DNA from: Marinomonas vulgaris
Lineage (GTDB): Bacteria > Pseudomonadota > Gammaproteobacteria > Pseudomonadales > Marinomonadaceae
Direction: 5' to 3'
DNA length: 62,915 bases
Assembly (NCBI RefSeq): GCF_018145875.1
Contig: NZ_JAGSSV010000018.1
Span: 1 to 62,915 of the forward strand
The notes under the pieces were generated by a model, which worked only from the letters and a program-made list of their open reading frames with translations, made no database searches and had not been told where the DNA came from. The position numbers were made by a program, and so were the translations under genes. Within the stretch, counting starts at the first letter, position 1; every line of letters starts with the position of its first letter. Shown here one piece after another: positions 20,132-30,649 of the stretch.

Positions 20132-21406
20132 TTAAAAATAACTCTGAAACCAGTGTTTTACATTCTGCCATGCCTTCGCTGCATTGAAGGATGACCCGAT
20201 TTCCTTAGGAGCCAGAATGGATGCTTCTCGTTTAATTTGTGTCTTGGACATTGTTTGCTTGGAAACTTCTGTTGTCACCTCAGCTTCTTTACTTCCATAA
20301 ACCAATAAACCAACGCCTGTTGAATATATAGGGTTATCGACAATATCAGACATTCCTTTAGCACAATCTGGCAAAGATAGTCTAACTGGCATTTGAAATA
20401 CCTTTTCAGCCAGCTCTGTAGCGCCTTCAATAAGCGAAGCCCCTCCAGTAACAACAATACCTGCAGGGATTCTCTCTGCGTAACCACTGCGCCTTAACTC
20501 ATCTAAAATTAAGGTATAAATTTCTTCGTATCTAGCTTCAACAACTTCCGTCAAAGCTTGACGAGTGATAGGTCTAGGCTGCCTATCCCCGACACTGGGC
20601 ACCTGCAACATTTGATCAGAGGATGTCATTGATGACATTGCACAAGCGTATTTAATTTTAATTTCTTCTGCATGTTGGGTCGGTGTTCGTAAAGCCATAG
20701 AAATATCGTTAGTCACCTGATCACCCGCAACAGGCAAAACTGCCGTGTGATGCAAAGCACCATCAATCCAAACTGCGATATCCGATGTTCCCGCACCAAT
20801 GTCTACTAGGCACACCCCTAAATCTTTTTCATCTTCTCCAAGAGAAGACTGACTAGAAGCAAGCTGGGATAAAATCACCCCATCAACACCCAAACCACAA
20901 CGCTTGATACATTTCTCAACATTCATCACGGCATTAACCGCGCCTGAAATAAGATGAACATTAGCTTCTAATCTCACACCAGACATACCAAGAGGATCCT
21001 TGATACCTTCTTGTGAGTCTATGTGATATTCCTGCGGTAAAATGTGCAATACACGCTGGTCAGATGAGATAGGCACAGCCTGAGCAGCATCGATGACTCG
21101 CTCTATATCTTCTTCACGTACTTCACCATTTTTGACCGCAACAATGCCATGCGAATTTAAACTGCGAACATGGCTTCCGGCAACACTGACATACACTGAG
21201 TGAATGTTGCACCCTGCCATTAGCTCCGCCTCTTCAACGGCTCTTTGAATGGACTGAACTGTTGATTCGATGTTAATAACAACACCACGCTTCATACCCT
21301 TTGAGGTATGAGAGCCTATGCCAACAATTTCCAAACTTCCATCAGCCAGAACTTCACCAACCAAGCAGATAACTTTTGATGTGCCTACATCCAAACCGAC
21401 TATCAT
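20132..21406 (-). CDS. ftsA: cell division protein FtsA
   Basis: A 424-residue actin-like ATPase that tethers FtsZ to the membrane. The phosphate-1 motif is at the very N-terminus (IVGLDVGTSK), the SHS2/1C region follows, and phosphate-2 is LVDIGAGTSDIAVW. The C-terminus ends in a likely amphipathic membrane helix (AWQNVKHWFQSYF). An in-frame stop just upstream and GGAAGG before the ATG confirm this short N-terminus, which lacks the leader residues seen in E. coli. Confidence 0.97.
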   Translation of the reverse strand: MIVGLDVGTSKVICLVGEVLADGSLEIVGIGSHTSKGMKRGVVINIESTVQSIQRAVEEAELMAGCNIHSVYVSVAGSHVRSLNSHGIVAVKNGEVREEDIERVIDAAQAVPISSDQRVLHILPQEYHIDSQEGIKDPLGMSGVRLEANVHLISGAVNAVMNVEKCIKRCGLGVDGVILSQLASSQSSLGEDEKDLGVCLVDIGAGTSDIAVWIDGALHHTAVLPVAGDQVTNDISMALRTPTQHAEEIKIKYACAMSSMTSSDQMLQVPSVGDRQPRPITRQALTEVVEARYEEIYTLILDELRRSGYAERIPAGIVVTGGASLIEGATELAEKVFQMPVRLSLPDCAKGMSDIVDNPIYSTGVGLLVYGSKEAEVTTEVSKQTMSKTQIKREASILAPKEIGSSFNAAKAWQNVKHWFQSYF

Positions 21407-21480
21407 TTTACCTTCCCGGCATTACATATTATGTTGATATGGCCTACGTCTTGTATGAAAAAGCAACAATTAGGCCAATA

Positions 21481-22161
21481 TCATTTATTTTCTTTCCAAC
21501 TTACCGCCACCCCATGAGGATAACGAGCATCAACAGAATCAATAAGCCCCATTCTACCCGATAAATCACTTTCATACACGGCTATAAACCTTTGTAATCG
21601 CTCTAAAATATCATCACGGCCAAGCTTAACCTCAATACCGTTAGCAAACGTGATTCGCCACGCCCCTCTCGGTTCAAGCGTTAGCACAGAGACTTTTAGA
21701 GTAGAAGAAGACAATACTTGACTCACCAAACCAAACTGCTCAAGTACGATATCGCTAGCATCTTCAGGACCATGTAAATGAGTAAGCGGCAATTCCGGTA
21801 CCCTTCTAGGGGAAATAATATCCGCCGAAGTGGATATCAGCTGCCCATTACGCCAGTATGCGAGGGGAGTATGCTCATGAACAAGTATCTGCAAGGTATT
21901 TGGCCAAACTTTACGAATCTCTGCACTCTGCACCCACTCTGATGACAAAACGGAAGACAACACTTCAGACAAAGACACACTAAGTAAACTACGGCCGAGA
22001 AAAGCCACGTACTCAGACTCTAAAGCAGCGTGCGTGGTGTATTCCAAGTCACCTTGAATTTCGACTTTCTCAATGGCAAACCACTCTTCAGATGAGTCAT
22101 CGCCTTGAAAAAAAGCCGCCACTATTAACAATAGAGCTCCAAATAGCGCAATGAGTCTCAT
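21481..22161 (-). CDS. ftsQ: cell division protein FtsQ
   Basis: A 226-residue bitopic membrane protein of the FtsQBL complex. One N-terminal membrane helix (about residues 2-18) is followed by a POTRA domain starting IEKVEIQGD at about 31, then the beta domain with VWPNTLQILVHEHTPLAYW. It is 3 nt after ddl and 74 nt before ftsA. The cytoplasmic tail before the helix is much shorter than in E. coli. Confidence 0.95.
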   Translation of the reverse strand: MRLIALFGALLLIVAAFFQGDDSSEEWFAIEKVEIQGDLEYTTHAALESEYVAFLGRSLLSVSLSEVLSSVLSSEWVQSAEIRKVWPNTLQILVHEHTPLAYWRNGQLISTSADIISPRRVPELPLTHLHGPEDASDIVLEQFGLVSQVLSSSTLKVSVLTLEPRGAWRITFANGIEVKLGRDDILERLQRFIAVYESDLSGRMGLIDSVDARYPHGVAVSWKENK

Positions 22162-22164
22162 CGA

Positions 22165-23118
22165 TTAATCACACGTACCCTTGGTAAATGCATCTATGGC
22201 GATTTTTTCCACCAAAGACGCATAGTCAACCCCCACGAACTCCGCGGCCATTGGCACCAAACTGTGTGACGTCATACCCGGCGCTGTGTTAACTTCTAGC
22301 ACCCAAAAACGCCCTGCTCGATCACGCATAACGTCGACACGCCCCCAACCTGAACACCCTAAAGATTGATAAGCTTCGAGGGACAACTTTTGCAACTCGT
22401 TTTCATCATCATCAGATAAACCACACGGCAGCAAATATTGGGTATCATCCGCGAGATATTTAGCGTCGTAGTCATAAAGCTGATGCTCTGGAGCTGGTTT
22501 CAAACCTATCGGCGGATAGGCCACGTCACCTAAAATCGTAATAGTGTATTCAGCACCATCAACAAATTCTTCTACCAGCACATCTGAGTCATATTCCAAA
22601 GCACTTATCAAAGCACGATCAAGCTCTTCCCGATTCGACGCTTTATTAATGCCTATGGTAGAACCTTCACGGGACGGTTTGACGATCACCGGGTACGACA
22701 TGGTTGATTCAATAAGTTCAGCGTCCACGCGTCCAACAAAAGACAAGAACGCTGGAGTTGGAATACCTATTCCTTGCCAAAAGCGCTTGGTTAGTACTTT
22801 ATCCATCGCCAATCCGCAGGATAACGGCGAGCTACCCGTATAAGGTTTGCCCAGCATTTCAAGTAAGGCCTGTACACGACCATCCTCACCTTCGCCACCA
22901 TGCAGTGCAATAAAAGCAAGATCAAAACTGATCGACTGTAACTGAGCAATAGGATCAGAAGCGGCATCAGGACCATAGAGGTCTAGTTCAACCACCTTAT
23001 AACCTTTTGCTCTTAAACCCTTTGCAACCAAAGGGCCACTTTGCAAAGACACCTCACGCTCAGCAGAGCGACCACCGTAAACCACAACAATAACCGCTTC
23101 TTTTAATGTGTTGGCCAT
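22165..23118 (-). CDS. ddl: D-alanine--D-alanine ligase
   Basis: A 317-residue ATP-grasp ligase that makes the D-Ala-D-Ala dipeptide for peptidoglycan. Visible motifs are YGGRSAEREVSL, ALHGGEGEDG, KPSREGSTIGI and the metal-binding WVLEVNTAPGMTSHSL. The ATG at 23118 gives the family N-terminus and leaves one base after the murC stop. It is the DdlB-type gene of the dcw cluster. Confidence 0.97.
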   Translation of the reverse strand: MANTLKEAVIVVVYGGRSAEREVSLQSGPLVAKGLRAKGYKVVELDLYGPDAASDPIAQLQSISFDLAFIALHGGEGEDGRVQALLEMLGKPYTGSSPLSCGLAMDKVLTKRFWQGIGIPTPAFLSFVGRVDAELIESTMSYPVIVKPSREGSTIGINKASNREELDRALISALEYDSDVLVEEFVDGAEYTITILGDVAYPPIGLKPAPEHQLYDYDAKYLADDTQYLLPCGLSDDDENELQKLSLEAYQSLGCSGWGRVDVMRDRAGRFWVLEVNTAPGMTSHSLVPMAAEFVGVDYASLVEKIAIDAFTKGTCD

Positions 23119-23119
23119 A

Positions 23120-24541
23120 TCAAATTCCACTCGCTGATAATGTTTTAGACACCTGACCAATATCGCCAGCCCCTTGCGTTATCAACAAATCGCCTTTTCG
23201 CAATACGTTGTTCAAAATAGAGCGCAATTCCGATTCACTGCCAATATGAACTGGGTCTACATTACCTCGCTGGCGAATACTGCCACACAGGGAACGACTA
23301 TCAGCGCCATTTATTGGCGCTTCACCGGCAGCATACACCTCTAGTAAAAGCAGCACATCGACTTGAGACAGCACACGCACAAAATCTTCGTACAAATCTC
23401 TGGTTCGAGTATAACGATGAGGTTGGTATACCATCACTAAGCGTTTTTCTGGCCAACCAGCACGAATGGCTTTAATCGTCGCAAGCACCTCGCTCGGATG
23501 GTGGCCGTAGTCGTCAACAAACATCACCTCATCGCCGCCTGGCAACGCAAGGGGTGGCTGCTCTTGGAAACGACGCCCTACCCCTTCAAAACCCATTAAA
23601 CCTGCTTGAATCGCCACAGCACTCACACCCAAATCCGTTGATACAGCAATGGTCGCCAGAGCATTCAAGACGTTGTGTATACCAGGCATAGGCAGACGAA
23701 TTTTCAGCGGCTCGCCTTCAGGTCGATGAGCTAAAAACTCACAATATCGACCAGTTTGCACTATGTCTGTAGCATAAAAATCCGCTTCTTGCTCAATGCC
23801 GTAAGTTAAAACAGGGCGACTCAATGACGGCAATATGTCTCGAACATTTGCATCATCCACGCACAGCACCGCCAAACCATAAAAAGGTAAGTTGTGTATG
23901 AACTCCACAAAAGTGTGTTTTACTTTCTCAAAATCACCGCCATATGTGTCCATGTGATCTTCATCAATGTTGGTCACAATGACGGTTTGCGGTTGTAAGT
24001 GCAAAAACGACGCATCACTTTCGTCGGCTTCAGCGACCAAATATGCACTGTTACCAAGCTGAGCATTAGCGCCTGCACTGGTAAGTCTCCCACCAATCAC
24101 AAACGTTGGCGCTTCGCCGGTAGCGGCTAAAATGGAGGCCATCAAACTTGTCGTCGTGGTCTTACCATGAGTACCCGCTACTGCAATGCCATGGCGATAA
24201 CGCATAAGTTCCGCCAGCATTTCCGCACGTCGCACGATCGGAATACGGTTGTCTTTACCCCACATAATTTCGGGGTTTTGTTCATTAATGGCCGTCGATA
24301 CAACAATAACGTGGGCATCGTAAACATTTTCTTCAAGATGACCTAAATAGATTTTAATCCCCAACTCTTCCAGACGCTCCGTAGTTGAAGAGGGTTTCAA
24401 ATCCGAGCCGGATACCTGATAGCCTTGATTGTGCAACACCTCAGCGATACCACACATACCCACGCCACCAATGCCGATAAAATGAATATTTTGAATACGG
24501 CGCATGGTGGGAATGTCGTATTGAGATTTGTAATCGATCAT
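23120..24541 (-). CDS. murC: UDP-N-acetylmuramate--L-alanine ligase
   Basis: A 473-residue Mur ligase that adds L-alanine to UDP-MurNAc. The UDP-binding loop is [16 protein letters not shown], the ATP loop is [10 protein letters not shown], and the family's YGHHPSEV is in the second half. The ATG at 24541 overlaps the murG stop as ATGA, which supports this start over a longer open frame. It is the first of four amino-acid-adding ligases, all encoded in this cluster. Confidence 0.97.
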   Translation of the reverse strand: MIDYKSQYDIPTMRRIQNIHFIGIGGVGMCGIAEVLHNQGYQVSGSDLKPSSTTERLEELGIKIYLGHLEENVYDAHVIVVSTAINEQNPEIMWGKDNRIPIVRRAEMLAELMRYRHGIAVAGTHGKTTTTSLMASILAATGEAPTFVIGGRLTSAGANAQLGNSAYLVAEADESDASFLHLQPQTVIVTNIDEDHMDTYGGDFEKVKHTFVEFIHNLPFYGLAVLCVDDANVRDILPSLSRPVLTYGIEQEADFYATDIVQTGRYCEFLAHRPEGEPLKIRLPMPGIHNVLNALATIAVSTDLGVSAVAIQAGLMGFEGVGRRFQEQPPLALPGGDEVMFVDDYGHHPSEVLATIKAIRAGWPEKRLVMVYQPHRYTRTRDLYEDFVRVLSQVDVLLLLEVYAAGEAPINGADSRSLCGSIRQRGNVDPVHIGSESELRSILNNVLRKGDLLITQGAGDIGQVSKTLSASGI

Positions 24542-25611
24542 GATGCTATCAACCTTAAACAATGAGCAACAACATCTTGTGTTGCATTAGGACGAGCAAT
24601 ACCGCGAGCATGCTCGCCCATTTTTAATAGAGTATCATTGCTGTCCACAAAATCTGTCAGCAATGACGTGATGCTTGCACAAGATAATTGCGTTTGTGGC
24701 AACAAGCGCGCCGCACCAGCGGCTTCGAGGGAGCGTGCATTTTGTGTTTGGTGATCGTCAATCGCATGGGGATAAGGCACTAAAATAGAAGGCACCCCAA
24801 CAATAGCCAGCTCACTCACTGTCATTGCACCGGCGCGACACAAAACCACATCGGCCCAATAATATGCCTGATCCATATTATCTATGTAAGGTTCAACACG
24901 GGCTTCAACATTCGCATCGTCATAGCGCGACGCAACCGAGTCGTAATGACGCTTTCCTGTTTGATGCCACACATCTAGACGTGCAGACAGCGGCCAATGT
25001 GCCAACACATCAGGAATCAAGTCATTAATGGCTTTCGCCCCTAAACTCCCACCCACTACTAAGAGCCTTAATGGTCTTGCTACATTCTCTCTGGGTGCAC
25101 GTATTGGTTGGACCAAGATGTCACGTCGAACAGGATTACCTACCGTTAACCCTTGCTTTAAGACACCATCGAATGCCTGCAGTTGCACGTTGGCGATTTT
25201 AGCCAACAAGGAATTAGTCGTCCCAGCCACTGCATTTTGCTCATGAATCACCAGTGGAATTCCCAGCAATCGCGCAGCCACACCTCCTGGACCAGCAACA
25301 AAACCACCCATTCCTAATACTACGTCTGGGCGCTCTCTTTTCAGTACCGCAACCGCTTGGCCTATTGCGCGAACGATACGAAAGGGAGCGGCTAGTAACC
25401 CCAACACCCCTTTCCCTCTCACCCCTTTGATCGACAAGGCGTGTAAAGGAATATCGAATTTAGGCACCAAATCTTCTTCCATCCCACCTTTTGACCCCAG
25501 CCACTGCACAGCAAGCCCTTCCTCTCGAAATTGCTCTGCACAAGCCAAGGCTGGGTAAATATGACCACCGGTACCACCAGCCATTATGATGACTTTTTTG
25601 ACTTTACTCAT
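24538..25611 (-). CDS. murG: lipid II synthase (N-acetylglucosaminyltransferase) MurG
   Basis: A 357-residue GT28 glycosyltransferase at the inner face of the membrane that adds GlcNAc to lipid I. The glycine-rich loops [12 protein letters not shown] at the N-terminus and [13 protein letters not shown] in the middle bind lipid and nucleotide. [21 protein letters not shown] forms the UDP-GlcNAc site. ATGA overlaps join it to ftsW upstream and murC downstream. Confidence 0.97.
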   Translation of the reverse strand: MSKVKKVIIMAGGTGGHIYPALACAEQFREEGLAVQWLGSKGGMEEDLVPKFDIPLHALSIKGVRGKGVLGLLAAPFRIVRAIGQAVAVLKRERPDVVLGMGGFVAGPGGVAARLLGIPLVIHEQNAVAGTTNSLLAKIANVQLQAFDGVLKQGLTVGNPVRRDILVQPIRAPRENVARPLRLLVVGGSLGAKAINDLIPDVLAHWPLSARLDVWHQTGKRHYDSVASRYDDANVEARVEPYIDNMDQAYYWADVVLCRAGAMTVSELAIVGVPSILVPYPHAIDDHQTQNARSLEAAGAARLLPQTQLSCASITSLLTDFVDSNDTLLKMGEHARGIARPNATQDVVAHCLRLIAS

Positions 25612-26849
25612 ACCGTGCTCTCTTTATAGTCACTTTCTATAAAGTCACTTTCATTAATGTTCTCGTTTTGCTCAAAATCTGAGTTTTCATTCGACTCAAG
25701 CGCTTGCTCACCTCGACGGTTTTCAATGTCAACTCTCGCGATAGCAAACAAACTACCCAAAGTAATAATTAGACTGCTACCGCCATAACTAATTAAAGGC
25801 AATGTCAGTCCTTTAGTTGGCAAAAAGCCAGTATTAACACCTATATTAATGATAACTTGAGCCAAAATGAGGATGGAAAAACCAAAACACATATAACCGG
25901 CAAAAGGACGCGACAAAGACATGGCACGATGGCCAATTTTAAATGCTCGAAACAACATGACGGCGAACAATAAAATTAACACCAAACCACCAAGCATACC
26001 TGTCTCCTCTACCCAAATAGAAAAAACAAAATCGGTATGAGCTTCAGGTAAATAAGATAACTTTTGAACACTGTTACCCAACCCCAACCCAAACCACTCA
26101 CCTCGACCGTAAGCAATCAGAGCCTGACTTAACTGATACCCTTCATTGAAAGGATCTGCCCAAGGATCAACAAAGTTCATCAGGCGCTTCATTCGATAAC
26201 TTGCAGACACAGCAACCAAGCCCAACATCAGCACAGCGCCCGCTAACAACAAAAGGAACTGATACAAGGGAGCACCGGCTAAGAACAACAACACCATCAC
26301 TGTACCTAACAGCACCACGGAAGCACCAAAATCTGGCTCTAATAATAAGAAAAGCAAGAAGGCAATACACACAAACAAGGGCATTATGAAGCCGACAAAA
26401 CTCTGACGGACTCGATCCGCTCTTCGCACCAAATAGCCAGACACATACACCACCATGCAAACTTTGGCGACTTCAGAAGCTTGTAAGTTAAAGACGACTA
26501 AATTAATCCAACGACGACTGCCATTAACGCTTTTACCTATTCCTGGAACCAACACAAGAATTAACAATAACAGTGAAAAAAGCATCATCCACACTCCCCA
26601 GCGCTGTAAATGCTGAGTAGGCAAAGACAATAATATCCAGCCGAATCCTCCCCCCAATAAGAGGTAAAAACTCTGCCTAGCCATAAAGAAATAAGGGTGG
26701 CCATGAACATCTTCAGAAACAGAAACAGACGCACTGGCCACCATCACTAGTCCCAGCGCCAATATTAAAATCATTGACGCTAAAAAAGTTTTATCAACCT
26801 GTGTAAACTCGCGAAAAGAGACACGCTCAAAAAATCGCAGAAAAGTCAT
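25608..26849 (-). CDS. ftsW: peptidoglycan glycosyltransferase FtsW
   Basis: A 413-residue SEDS-family polytopic protein with about ten membrane segments, the septal glycan polymerase that works with FtsI. SEDS motifs seen include GSRRWINL, EPDFGASVVLLG and PTKGLTLPLISYGGSS. The N-terminus is cytoplasmic, and the last 40 residues are an acidic tail. It overlaps both murD and murG by ATGA. Confidence 0.96.
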   Translation of the reverse strand: MTFLRFFERVSFREFTQVDKTFLASMILILALGLVMVASASVSVSEDVHGHPYFFMARQSFYLLLGGGFGWILLSLPTQHLQRWGVWMMLFSLLLLILVLVPGIGKSVNGSRRWINLVVFNLQASEVAKVCMVVYVSGYLVRRADRVRQSFVGFIMPLFVCIAFLLFLLLEPDFGASVVLLGTVMVLLFLAGAPLYQFLLLLAGAVLMLGLVAVSASYRMKRLMNFVDPWADPFNEGYQLSQALIAYGRGEWFGLGLGNSVQKLSYLPEAHTDFVFSIWVEETGMLGGLVLILLFAVMLFRAFKIGHRAMSLSRPFAGYMCFGFSILILAQVIINIGVNTGFLPTKGLTLPLISYGGSSLIITLGSLFAIARVDIENRRGEQALESNENSDFEQNENINESDFIESDYKESTV

Positions 26850-28195
26850 AATGCTTTAACCAAACCAGCAAAGTGCTCGCCACGCTTCTCATAGTTTTGA
26901 TACATGTCCAAACTAGCGCAAGCAGGAGAAAACAACACAATGTCTCCTTGAGCAGCGCTTTTAGCAATATCAATAAGAATCTCGTCCAAACTCTCAAATT
27001 CCTTTACGAGCGTCGCTGAAGGAGCCACCGCAGCAATGCGCTTGGCGTCTTTACCAAATAAATATAAGGTTCGAACATGGTCATTAATAGGCTTAGACAG
27101 AGGGCGAAAGTCAGCTCCCTTTCCGTCACCACCAGCAATAAGCAAGATATTTTTTTGGCTTGGTGAAGCAAGCCCTTCGAGAGCAGCCAGTGTCGCCCCC
27201 ACGTTGGTACCTTTAGAGTCATTAATATAGGTCGTGCCATTAAAAACTCGCACTGTTTCACAACGATGGGGAAGACCAGAAAATTCTGCCAACACTTGCG
27301 CGATAGCGGATTGCTTTAAATCTTGACCAAGCAGTTCAAGTATAGCCAATGATGCCAACACATTGGCGTGATTATGAGAACCTTGGAGCTTGATTTGGGA
27401 AGTATGATAAAGCCGCTCGACACCACGACACAACCAAGCACCGTCGCTGTCCTTAAGCATACCAAACTCTTTTAAATCTGGGCTTTTGGTCGTGAAAGCT
27501 CGAACAGGCACCCCTTCTGGCAACAAGGGCGCGGTGAGGATATCTTGCTTATTGCAAACAGCGGCCTTGCAACCGCGATAAACTTTTTGTTTTACTCTTT
27601 GATATTCATACAGATCTTTGTAACGATCCATATGGTCTTCTGACACGTTCAATAAACAAGCCAAATCCGCTTTTAAAGCATGGGTGGTTTCTAGCTGAAA
27701 ACTGGACAACTCAAGCACGTAATAGTCTGTGCCAGCCGCCAATAAATCCAGGGCGGGTAACCCGAGGTTGCCGCCTGCTTTGGCATTTTTGCCGCAAGCT
27801 TGCAGTAACAAAGCCACCAAAGTAGTGACCGTACTTTTGGCATTGGACCCCGTGATGGCAACAAAAGGCGCGTCTGCATAATCACAAAATAAATCAATAT
27901 CTCCCCGCATCACCACACCACGTTCGGCCAAGCGAGCTAAAACAGGAGTACTAAGAGCAATACCGGGACTGACAAACAACTCAGTCACTCCTAAGGTTTC
28001 AAGAATGTCCAAGTCACCTGTATAAATTTTTGATTCCGAGCAATACTTCTTCGCTTCTTCTAAGCCTGGTGGACACTCACGTGAATCCACCACAAAAAAG
28101 TCCAGCCCTTTGCTGGCTAGAAACCGTACACAGGAAAGGCCCGTCGCCCCCAAGCCGACAACGGCTCTTATCCGATCTGACCCGATCAACGACAT
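26846..28195 (-). CDS. murD: UDP-N-acetylmuramoylalanine--D-glutamate ligase
   Basis: A 449-residue Mur ligase that adds D-glutamate. The N-terminal UDP loop is VVGLGATGLSCVRFL. The ATP loop reads GSNAKSTVTTLV, with alanine where the classical P-loop has glycine, a variant I also recall from other gammaproteobacteria. The carbamylated-lysine region and YINDSKGTNVGAT follow. ATG at 28195 (GGAG 7 nt upstream) is preferred over a TTG one codon before it. Confidence 0.97.
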   Translation of the reverse strand: MSLIGSDRIRAVVGLGATGLSCVRFLASKGLDFFVVDSRECPPGLEEAKKYCSESKIYTGDLDILETLGVTELFVSPGIALSTPVLARLAERGVVMRGDIDLFCDYADAPFVAITGSNAKSTVTTLVALLLQACGKNAKAGGNLGLPALDLLAAGTDYYVLELSSFQLETTHALKADLACLLNVSEDHMDRYKDLYEYQRVKQKVYRGCKAAVCNKQDILTAPLLPEGVPVRAFTTKSPDLKEFGMLKDSDGAWLCRGVERLYHTSQIKLQGSHNHANVLASLAILELLGQDLKQSAIAQVLAEFSGLPHRCETVRVFNGTTYINDSKGTNVGATLAALEGLASPSQKNILLIAGGDGKGADFRPLSKPINDHVRTLYLFGKDAKRIAAVAPSATLVKEFESLDEILIDIAKSAAQGDIVLFSPACASLDMYQNYEKRGEHFAGLVKAL

Positions 28196-28205
28196 CAAGC
28201 TACTC

Positions 28206-29288
28206 CTAACGTACTTTTAATGTGGCAAAACCCACTAAAACAAGACACACGGTGATGATCCAAAAGCGAACAATAACTTTTGGCTCGGCCCAGCCTTTTA
28301 ATTCAAAATGATGGTGGATGGGTGCCATTCGAAAAATTCGTCGTTTAGTCAATTTGTAGGACGCTACTTGTAAGATTACAGACACAGTTTCCATAACAAA
28401 AACTCCACCCATAATAAATAAGACCAGCTCTTGGCGAACGATCACAGCAATTACACCTAGGGCCGCACCCAAGGCTAACGAACCGACATCACCCATAAAG
28501 ATTTGAGCTGGATAAGTATTGAACCACAAGAACCCTAACCCAGCGCCAGCCAAAGCGGCACAAAAAACCAGCAACTCACCCGTACCATGTACATATGGGA
28601 TCAATAAGTAATCGGCGAATCGAATATTCCCTGTCAGGTAGGCAAATACACCTAAAGCACCACCCACCAATACAGTTGGCAAAATAGCCAGCCCATCTAA
28701 ACCATCGGTTAAATTCACCGCGTTACTGGTGCCAACGATAACAAAATACGTCAAGACAACAAAAAACAGTCCTAATGGAATCGCAACATCTTTAAACAGG
28801 GGAACAATAAGCGCTGTTTCTGCAGGCGTACTGGCGGTGTAATACAAATAAAATGCAGCCATCAAACCAAATACGCTTTGCCAAAAATATTTCCAACGCC
28901 CAGGCAAGCCTCTAGGATTCTTTTCAACCACTTTACGATAGTCGTCCACCCAGCCTACTAGACCAAATGAAAGCATCACCAAAAGTACAACCCACACATA
29001 TTGATTACTTAAATCCCCCCATAGAAGAGTGCTTACGGCAATCGAAAATATAATCAGGGCGCCACCCATGGTTGGCGTGCCTGCTTTTGCTAAGTGTGTT
29101 TGAGGGCCATCATCACGAACCGCTTGCCCAATTTGCATACGCTGCAACATGACAATCACTTTACCTCCGATCAACAAAGAAATCGCAAGCGCAGTCAATA
29201 CACCTAAAATTGCCCTTAGAGACAAATAGTTAAAAACAGTAAAAAATGTGTGGTACTCACTTAAGTAAGACGTTAGCAGAAGTAACAT
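28206..29288 (-). CDS. mraY: phospho-N-acetylmuramoyl-pentapeptide transferase
   Basis: A 360-residue membrane enzyme that transfers phospho-MurNAc-pentapeptide to undecaprenyl phosphate, making lipid I. Ten membrane helices are expected. Catalytic motifs seen are [18 protein letters not shown] and [11 protein letters not shown], plus the [10 protein letters not shown] loop. Length is the same as E. coli MraY (360). It lies 14 nt after murF. Confidence 0.98.
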   Translation of the reverse strand: MLLLLTSYLSEYHTFFTVFNYLSLRAILGVLTALAISLLIGGKVIVMLQRMQIGQAVRDDGPQTHLAKAGTPTMGGALIIFSIAVSTLLWGDLSNQYVWVVLLVMLSFGLVGWVDDYRKVVEKNPRGLPGRWKYFWQSVFGLMAAFYLYYTASTPAETALIVPLFKDVAIPLGLFFVVLTYFVIVGTSNAVNLTDGLDGLAILPTVLVGGALGVFAYLTGNIRFADYLLIPYVHGTGELLVFCAALAGAGLGFLWFNTYPAQIFMGDVGSLALGAALGVIAVIVRQELVLFIMGGVFVMETVSVILQVASYKLTKRRIFRMAPIHHHFELKGWAEPKVIVRFWIITVCLVLVGFATLKVR

Positions 29289-29302
29289 TTGACGGTGTTA
29301 TC

Positions 29303-30649
29303 CTAGTGTATTAGCGCTTCAATGACAGTTTCCATTTTAGCCGAGCGTGACCCCTTGACCAAAATGGCGTTTTGTTTATCCAAATAACGAACTTTTTCGG
29401 CCGCGTCAGCATGAGTATCACAAAAAACAGCACAACCGCCTTTCGCCTCAAATGCCTTACCAGCAATACCAGCAACATGCCCCACACATATCAAATGAGA
29501 AACGCCTTGCTCTTGAGCATAAACGCCTATCTGGTGATGAATATCGTCACGTTGAGAACCCAGTTCCCCCAACGCCCCCAAAATAAACCAAGTCTGCTTT
29601 ACTGGTTGCATCACCAGTACATCGATGGCCGCCTGGACAGACGTTGGACTCGCATTGTAACAATCGTCAATTAACAAGGCGCCATTTTTTGTAACACGAC
29701 GCTCTAGACGACCAGAAACCAACACAGGCTGAGATAATTTCTCAACGGCAATTTCAAATGCCATGCCTAAACCAACCAAAGCGAGTACAACCGCCATCCC
29801 ATTCGCTATTTGATGCTTTCCAGCACCCGCCACCGTAACTCCGACACTTTGACCTTTAAAATGAAATAGAGCCTGACTAGACTCAGCTCCTAGACTCAAC
29901 TCCGATGCATAAAGCGTTGCTTGATCACTAAAACCGAAGGACCAAATCTGTCGACCACTCGCCAAACCACACCAATAATCAAAGTAGGCATCATCTGCAT
30001 TTAGTATCAACAACGCTTCTTCAGTAGCGCCAGATAACAAACACCCTTTCTCAATGGCAATGTTTTCTAATCCACCAAGACCTTCAAAATGACTGCCGCT
30101 GGCATTGGTCAAAATAACAATATCGGGATGGATAATATTAGCTAATAAGGCGATTTCACCCGTAAAGCTGGTTCCCGCCTCTATTACCGCGACATCATGG
30201 TGATCATTTAATGACAGAATCGTTTGAGGCACACCGATCTGATTATTCAAATTCGCGCGTGTTTTTAACACATTTCTGTCATCAAGGGACTGTGCAAGCC
30301 AATCTTTTACAGATGTTTTACCGTTGCTGCCAGTTATAGCAACAACAGGACCTGAAAACGCATCGCGCATTAATCGCGCGAGCCGACCATAAGCTACTTG
30401 CGTATCAGCAACCTTTATATAAGATGGCACTGACAAATCGCGCTCACACAACACAGCCACCACTCCTTGCTGAACAGCACTAACAGCGTAGTCGTGACCA
30501 TCAAAACGCGCACCTTTTAGTGCGACAAACAATGCCTGCGGCAAAATAACTCTCGTGTCAGTAATCACCTCAGAAACAGTAATATCTGGCCCAACGAGCT
30601 GCCCATCACAGGCATTCGCAATATCAGACAACAACAAATTAATTAGCAT
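29303..30649 (-). CDS. murF: UDP-MurNAc-tripeptide--D-alanyl-D-alanine ligase
   Basis: A 448-residue Mur ligase that adds the D-Ala-D-Ala made by Ddl. The ATP loop is GSNGKTSVKDWL, followed by NLNNQIGVPQTIL and the substrate motif DDCYNASPTS. Its ATG lies inside the end of murE (11-nt overlap), with GAGG 4-5 nt before it, so translation is coupled. Confidence 0.97.
   Translation of the reverse strand: MLINLLLSDIANACDGQLVGPDITVSEVITDTRVILPQALFVALKGARFDGHDYAVSAVQQGVVAVLCERDLSVPSYIKVADTQVAYGRLARLMRDAFSGPVVAITGSNGKTSVKDWLAQSLDDRNVLKTRANLNNQIGVPQTILSLNDHHDVAVIEAGTSFTGEIALLANIIHPDIVILTNASGSHFEGLGGLENIAIEKGCLLSGATEEALLILNADDAYFDYWCGLASGRQIWSFGFSDQATLYASELSLGAESSQALFHFKGQSVGVTVAGAGKHQIANGMAVVLALVGLGMAFEIAVEKLSQPVLVSGRLERRVTKNGALLIDDCYNASPTSVQAAIDVLVMQPVKQTWFILGALGELGSQRDDIHHQIGVYAQEQGVSHLICVGHVAGIAGKAFEAKGGCAVFCDTHADAAEKVRYLDKQNAILVKGSRSAKMETVIEALIH

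Noticed and set aside
26846..28195. MurD inactive because of Ala in its P-loop
   Set aside because: GSNAKST is a variant I recall from other gammaproteobacterial MurD proteins, and all other motifs are intact.
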